Shown: positions 23,216 through 27,391 of the stretch, piece after piece | How the letters are laid out: the number at the start of each line of letters is the position of its first letter | Numbering within the stretch: the first letter of the stretch is position 1 | From: Planctomycetaceae bacterium | GTDB taxonomy: Bacteria; Planctomycetota; Planctomycetia; Pirellulales; UBA1268 | Assembly (NCBI GenBank): GCA_005789975.1 | Contig: SXWC01000001.1 | Location: 1-27,391 of the forward strand | DNA: 27,391 nt | Reading direction: 5' to 3' | Notes under the pieces: model-generated | Seen by the model: only the letters and a program-made list of their open reading frames with translations | The model's database searches: none | Told to the model about the DNA's origin: nothing | Program-made: the position numbers and the translations under genes

Positions 23216-23258
23216 GGGTGTTCCTCTGCGCTGGCGATTGGGCGCTGGCGAAGTGTCC

Positions 23259-23264
23259 ACTATA
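23259..23264 (-). promoter_or_regulatory. Candidate -10 box (TATAGT) for the sulfatase operon
   Basis: TATAGT on the minus strand lies 43 nt before the ATG at 23215, giving an expected leader of about 37 nt. The -35 region (around 23282-23287) has no convincing hexamer, so an activator-dependent promoter is possible. It lies in the 260-nt divergent region shared with pgk. Confidence 0.4.
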
Positions 23265-23325
23265 TCCGGCGGGCACGATCCTCAGGGGACGCGCGGAGGG
23301 CCTTGCGGAACGGATGGCCCGACCG

Positions 23326-23345
23326 GCCCGCGGTTCGCCGCGGGC
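23326..23345 (+). other. Perfect 8-bp hairpin with TTCG tetraloop upstream of pgk
   Basis: GCCCGCGG (23326-23333) pairs perfectly with CCGCGGGC (23338-23345) around a TTCG loop. It lies in the divergent region between the PQQ-type gene and pgk, 130 nt before the pgk start. It has no T-run in either direction. Confidence 0.5.
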
Positions 23346-23360
23346 ATCGCCAGGACCATC

Positions 23361-23414
23361 CCTCGCGGCCCCGTGCAGCCTCGCGGTCTCGTGCAGTCTT
23401 GCGGCCCCGGCGGC
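23361..23414 (+). repeat. Three 18-bp direct repeats in the region upstream of pgk
   Basis: Units at 23361-23378 and 23379-23396 are nearly identical (CCTCGCGGCCCCGTGCAG and CCTCGCGGTCTCGTGCAG); the third (23397-23414, TCTTGCGGCCCCGGCGGC) is degenerate. They end about 60 nt before the pgk ATG. The third unit contains TTGCGG (23399-23404), a possible -35 element. Confidence 0.7.
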
Positions 23415-23429
23415 CTGCGTGTTGAATAC
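23399..23429 (+). promoter_or_regulatory. Possible pgk promoter
   Basis: TTGCGG (23399-23404) is followed by the AT-richer TGAATAC (23423-23429), a spacing of 18-19 nt to TGAATA or GAATAC. The -35 is identical to that of the XRE-cupin promoter. The -10 match is poor. Confidence 0.3.
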
Positions 23430-23475
23430 CGGCCCGCCCGCCATCCCGTCCCCGATCCTCCGGAGTCCCTCCGCC

Positions 23476-24681
23476 ATGGCCAAGAAGTCCGTCGCCGCCC
23501 TCGATCCCCGGGGCAAGACCATCCTCGTCCGCGTCGACTTCAACGTGCCACAGGACGACTCCGGGGCGATCACCGACGACCGGCGGATCCGGATGGCCCT
23601 GCCGACCATCCAATCGATCATCGAACGCGGCGGAAAAGCCGTGCTGATGTCGCACCTCGGTCGCCCGGCAGGCAAGGGAGCCGAGCCGGCATTTTCGCTG
23701 GCGCCGGTCGCCGCACGGCTCGGCGAACTGCTCGGCATGCCGGTCGCACTCGCCGCCGATACCGGCGGCCCAGATTCCCATGCCAAGGCCAAAGCCCTCC
23801 CCGCCGGCGGCGTGCTCGTGCTCGAAAACGTGCGGTTCAACAAGGGGGAGAAGAAGGGGGACGACGAGGCCTACGTCGCCGGCCTCGCGACGCTCGCCGA
23901 CGCCTACGCCAACGACGCCTTCGGCACCTGCCATCGCACCGAAGCGAGCATGCACGCCGTGCCGGTGGCGATGAAGGCGCTCGGCAAGCCGGCCGTTGTC
24001 GGCTTCCTCGTCGAAAAGGAGATCCAGTACCTCGCCGACGCGGTTGCGCGGCCCAGGCGGCCGTTCGTGGCGATCCTCGGCGGCAAGAAGGTCTCCGACA
24101 AGATCGCCGTCATCGAGAACCTGCTGTCGATCTGCGACCATGTGCTGATCGGGGGCGCCATGGCCTACACCTTCTCGCTCGCCCTGGGAGGCAGCACGGG
24201 CAAGTCGCTAGTCGAGCCCGACAAGGTGGAGCTCGCGAAGTCGCTCTTGGCCAAGGCCGCTGGAAAGCTCGTCCTCCCCGTCGACACACACTGCGCCGAC
24301 GATTTTTCGGCGACCGCCAACAGGCTTTTCGTGAAGGCAGGGGAGATCCCCGCCGGCTTCGAGGGGCTCGACATCGGACCGGAGACGGCGAAGCTGTATG
24401 CGGGAATCGTCCGCACGGCGGGCACGGTCGTCTGGAACGGTCCGATGGGCGTGTTTGAAATGCCCCCCTTCGACGCCGGCACGAAGGCCGTCGCCGATGC
24501 CGTGGCGGCGGCCACGGCATCGGGCGCCATCACGATCATCGGCGGTGGCGATTCGGCCGCAGCCGTCGAGCAACTCGGCTACGCCGACCGGGTGAGCCAC
24601 GTCTCGACGGGGGGCGGAGCATCGCTCGAGATGCTCGAAGGCAAGGTCTTCGCGACCGTGGAAGTGCTCGACGACGCCTGA
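23476..24681 (+). CDS. pgk: Phosphoglycerate kinase Pgk
   Basis: Pgk makes ATP and 3-phosphoglycerate from 1,3-bisphosphoglycerate in glycolysis (cytoplasm). The 401-residue length is typical. Landmarks are [12 protein letters not shown] (about 17-28), [72 protein letters not shown], the phosphate-binding [14 protein letters not shown] and the C-terminal [11 protein letters not shown] and [16 protein letters not shown]. The ATG at 23476 begins at the family N-terminus ([17 protein letters not shown]). The frame continues 91 codons upstream over the repeats, but that part has no Pgk similarity. No gapA or other glycolytic gene is adjacent. It converges on the SHD1 gene, with 9 nt between the stops. 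Confidence 0.97.
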   Translation: MAKKSVAALDPRGKTILVRVDFNVPQDDSGAITDDRRIRMALPTIQSIIERGGKAVLMSHLGRPAGKGAEPAFSLAPVAARLGELLGMPVALAADTGGPDSHAKAKALPAGGVLVLENVRFNKGEKKGDDEAYVAGLATLADAYANDAFGTCHRTEASMHAVPVAMKALGKPAVVGFLVEKEIQYLADAVARPRRPFVAILGGKKVSDKIAVIENLLSICDHVLIGGAMAYTFSLALGGSTGKSLVEPDKVELAKSLLAKAAGKLVLPVDTHCADDFSATANRLFVKAGEIPAGFEGLDIGPETAKLYAGIVRTAGTVVWNGPMGVFEMPPFDAGTKAVADAVAAATASGAITIIGGGDSAAAVEQLGYADRVSHVSTGGGASLEMLEGKVFATVEVLDDA

Positions 24682-24690
24682 GCAGGCGGA

Positions 24691-26058
24691 TCACATCGAC
24701 GCGGTGTCGCCAGACTCGGGCTCCACGGCACGCCGTGATGCAATCCGCTGCCGTGCCTGCTCCGCGTAGCCGCGGTCGTGATCGCTGAGCGAGTCGAGCG
24801 GCACGGTGAGCCTCCGCCCGGCGGCCGAGAGGACGCAACTGCCGTTTGGCAGGACCTCCACCAGCGTCGCGACGACGGCATAGTCGCCGCTCTTGTCGAT
24901 CCAGCGGCGCAGCGGCTCACCGGAACCCCCCGCCCCGTCAAACGGATCGGGTTGCACGGCAGGCTCTTCGTCGCCCAGCGGTGGATCGACAGGCTCCTCG
25001 CCCGCTTCCTCGACCCCTTCCTCGACCCCTTCTTCCATTTCCGGCCCGGCCACCGGAATCTCGTCGTCACTCTGGGCCGCGTCCGACGCGTCCGCAACCG
25101 GCTCTTCCGCCGGCTCCATCGGTTCCGCGGGGGAGTCTGACGGGAGTTCTGCTTCCGGTTGCGGCTGCGGTTGATCTTCCGGTGCGGACTCCCCGAGCGG
25201 CTCGCCAGCCGGGGCACCTTCCGCCTCCTCGAAGAGATTGGGCTCCGCCGGCGGAGCAGGCTCGGCCGGCTCTTCGGCAACAGGCTCTTCAGCAACAGGC
25301 TCTTCGGCAACGGGCTCTTCAGCAACGGGCTCTGCAACAGGCTCTGCAACAGGCTCTGCAACAGGCTCTTCAGCAACGGGCTCTGCAACGGGCTCTGCGG
25401 TGGGGGCATCGTCGGATGGCATCTCGGCCTCATCCGCCGGGGATGGCGACTCGCCATCGATGTCGGCCGTGTCGGTCTCCGGAGATTCCGGGGCCGGCGA
25501 CTCGGGCTCCACGGGGGCGGGTTCGTCGGCGGGCGCCGGATCTTCTGTCAGCGCCGTGGTCTGCTGGACCTCCTCGGGAACCGGATCGACCGTCGGCTGA
25601 ACGGTCGGCTGGAGCGTCGGCAACGTGGGTGCCGACGGCGCAACAGGCGACTGGGCCGCGGTGGCGGGCGGCGGCGGCGCGTCCGGCCGGGACGTCTCGG
25701 CGGGGATGGCCGAGGGCAGGCCCGGGGGTCCACTCTCCATCGGGACGGGCACAGCGTGTGGGGCGACCACGGTCGACGGGCCGTGCGTCACCACGCCATC
25801 AAACCAGACGTCGTCCACGAGCACGGCCGACGTCTCGCCGCAGCCGCACCCGGCTCCCGACGGCGCCGCATCCGACCATCCGCCGACGGCCACGTCAGAC
25901 ACCACCACCACGCCGCACGCGCGGGGCGGCGGACAGGCGACCACGCACGGACGCGGGGCACGGCAGGACCGACGCAGATACCAGCATGCCCGAGCCGAGT
26001 CGGTCGTCAGGGCAAGCGTGAGGACACCGATGAGAAAGGCATGCAGACAGCGGCGCAC
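24691..26058 (-). CDS. Secreted SHD1-domain protein with acidic Pro/Glu repeat region
   Basis: The function is unknown. The 455 residues comprise a signal peptide (1-24, HAFLIGVLTLALTTDSARA), a Cys-rich N-terminal segment (25-75, with CWYLRRSCRAPRPCVVACPP and CGCG), and a long Pro/Glu/Ala/Ser-rich acidic region (about 110-378) containing the repeat run EPVAEPVAEEPVAE (221-266). The C-terminal domain (about 381-436: LRRWIDKSGDYAVVATLVEV, then CVLSAAGRRLTVPLDSLSDH) matches the SLA1 homology domain 1 (SHD1) pattern that recurs in planctomycete secreted proteins. The start is GTG at 26058 with GAGG six nt upstream. A TTTGAT/TAGCCT promoter lies at 26097-26125. The very acidic linker resembles a surface spacer. 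Confidence 0.82.
   Translation of the reverse strand: MRRCLHAFLIGVLTLALTTDSARACWYLRRSCRAPRPCVVACPPPRACGVVVVSDVAVGGWSDAAPSGAGCGCGETSAVLVDDVWFDGVVTHGPSTVVAPHAVPVPMESGPPGLPSAIPAETSRPDAPPPPATAAQSPVAPSAPTLPTLQPTVQPTVDPVPEEVQQTTALTEDPAPADEPAPVEPESPAPESPETDTADIDGESPSPADEAEMPSDDAPTAEPVAEPVAEEPVAEPVAEPVAEPVAEEPVAEEPVAEEPVAEEPAEPAPPAEPNLFEEAEGAPAGEPLGESAPEDQPQPQPEAELPSDSPAEPMEPAEEPVADASDAAQSDDEIPVAGPEMEEGVEEGVEEAGEEPVDPPLGDEEPAVQPDPFDGAGGSGEPLRRWIDKSGDYAVVATLVEVLPNGSCVLSAAGRRLTVPLDSLSDHDRGYAEQARQRIASRRAVEPESGDTASM
25260..25398 (-). repeat. Tandem 12/15-bp repeats encoding (E)EPVA units in the SHD1 protein
   Basis: About eleven imperfect units with the core GCAACGGGCTCT or GCAACAGGCTCT encode EPVA and EEPVA repeats (protein residues 221-266). 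The units are 12 or 15 bp long, so the frame is kept. Confidence 0.8.
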
Positions 26059-26096
26059 GAATCACCTCGGAAAGGGGTGTCAACCGGGACCCCCCT

Positions 26097-26125
26097 AGGC
26101 TACTCCGCTTTCCGGGCCGATCAAA
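26097..26125 (-). promoter_or_regulatory. Promoter of the SHD1 gene (TTTGAT - 17 - TAGCCT)
   Basis: On the minus strand TTTGAT (26120-26125) and TAGCCT (26097-26102) are separated by 17 nt, giving a leader of about 32 nt before the GTG at 26058. TAGNNT matches the -10 candidates before the YidB-family and floA genes. Confidence 0.5.
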
Positions 26126-26140
26126 TCCGACGATCCCCCG

Positions 26141-26182
26141 AAAACGACAGGGGCCGGCGTGGCATCCGCCACACCGGCCCCT
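26141..26182 (-). terminator. Terminator of nrdJ (15-position stem plus T-tract)
   Basis: AGGGGCCGG (26149-26157) pairs with CCGGCCCCT (26174-26182). A c/a mismatch and a further 5-bp stem (GTGGC/GCCAC) close on the loop ATCC. Read on the minus strand it is followed by GTCGTTTT, a short T-tract. It lies about 250 nt after the nrdJ stop and just upstream of the SHD1 promoter. Confidence 0.6.
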
Positions 26183-26323
26183 CTTGGATCGAACCCGCCA
26201 GCCGCCTGCGAACGGGGAAAAGCTCTGCGAGAATGACGCGAATCGTGGCCGCGTATGAGCTACGGGGCCGTCAGGGAATTCGGGTCAACGCAAGGGGTTT
26301 GGCACCTCCGACGGAATGCGGCA

Positions 26324-26359
26324 GCGGGTCGAATAACGGCTCACCGTTCTTCGACCCGC
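26324..26359 (-). terminator. Very stable hairpin 72 nt after nrdJ
   Basis: GCGGGTCGAA (26324-26333) pairs perfectly with TTCGACCCGC (26350-26359). After one T/C mismatch a 5-bp stem (AACGG/CCGTT) closes on the loop CTCA. No T-run follows on the minus strand, so it may be an mRNA-stabilising 3' end rather than an intrinsic terminator. Confidence 0.5.
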
Positions 26360-26431
26360 CTTCCGCCACGACTCCACCCGTTTCGATGCGGCCGCTCATC
26401 CGCTCCAGCCGCGACAACCGGCACGCCCCGC

Positions 26432-27391
<960 letters not shown>

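Larger units (their letters stand above)
26059..26431 (-). other. 373-nt gap between nrdJ and the SHD1 gene
   Basis: No gene is supported here. It holds two strong hairpins (26141-26182 and 26324-26359) and the SHD1 promoter (26097-26125), each described separately. Small frames crossing it have no family similarity. Confidence 0.6.

Noticed and set aside
23203..23475. 91-codon N-terminal extension of pgk
   Set aside because: It has no Pgk similarity, runs across the 18-bp repeats and the hairpin, and the conserved Pgk N-terminus starts at 23476.
22133..26021. Long + strand frames opposite the PQQ-type gene and the SHD1 gene (22133-23206, 24846-26021)
   Set aside because: Antisense shadows; the second is only Ala/Gln/Arg repeats mirrored from the acidic repeat region.
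26321..26365. tRNA T-arm-like sequence GGGTCGAATA
   Set aside because: It is part of a longer inverted repeat and there is no acceptor, D- or anticodon-arm pairing around it.

Overview
The window is a GC-rich chromosomal segment, most likely from a planctomycete (Planctomycetota, probably Pirellulales or a relative). This is inferred from gene content: secreted sulfatases, a PQQ-type propeller protein, a ThuA-domain protein, an SHD1-domain protein with an acidic repeat region, a membrane protein with a CarboxypepD_reg-like domain, FloA and a YidB-family protein. The species cannot be named from sequence alone. I found no tRNA, rRNA, CRISPR array, insertion sequence or prophage gene; this looks like ordinary chromosome.

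Left part (1-13662), mostly + strand: the 3' part of mscL, then uxaC (glucuronate isomerase) and a single-pass membrane protein. A secreted five-bladed-propeller glycosidase homologue lies on the minus strand and is divergent from a histidine kinase / NtrC-type regulator pair. Next come a YidB-family protein, a secreted alpha/beta-hydrolase homologue without its catalytic serine, a sigma-70 family factor, apt, mnmA, floA, a small conserved-looking protein and an XRE-cupin regulator.

Central part (13684-23215), minus strand: six tightly packed genes read from right to left. They encode a PQQ-like propeller protein, a ThuA-domain protein, a 1518-residue protein made of three complete sulfatase domains in one reading frame, a DUF485 protein, an ActP-type acetate symporter and a GNAT acetyltransferase. 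Spacings are -4, 46, 15, 15 and 7 nt, so this is probably one operon of about 9.5 kb. Together with uxaC and the glycosidase homologue it suggests use of sulfated, uronate-containing polysaccharide, with acetate uptake as a possible side function (inference).

Right part (23216-27391): pgk on the + strand, preceded by a GC-rich leader with three 18-bp direct repeats; a minus-strand SHD1 protein with an acidic repeat region; and the C-terminal part of an adenosylcobalamin-dependent ribonucleotide reductase (nrdJ), which runs off the right edge.

Most notable: the triple sulfatase and its in-frame minisatellites; a sigma-54-activator-like regulator without the GAFTGA loop and with a degenerate Walker B; a serine-less hydrolase; and several compact promoters, including two nearly leaderless ones.
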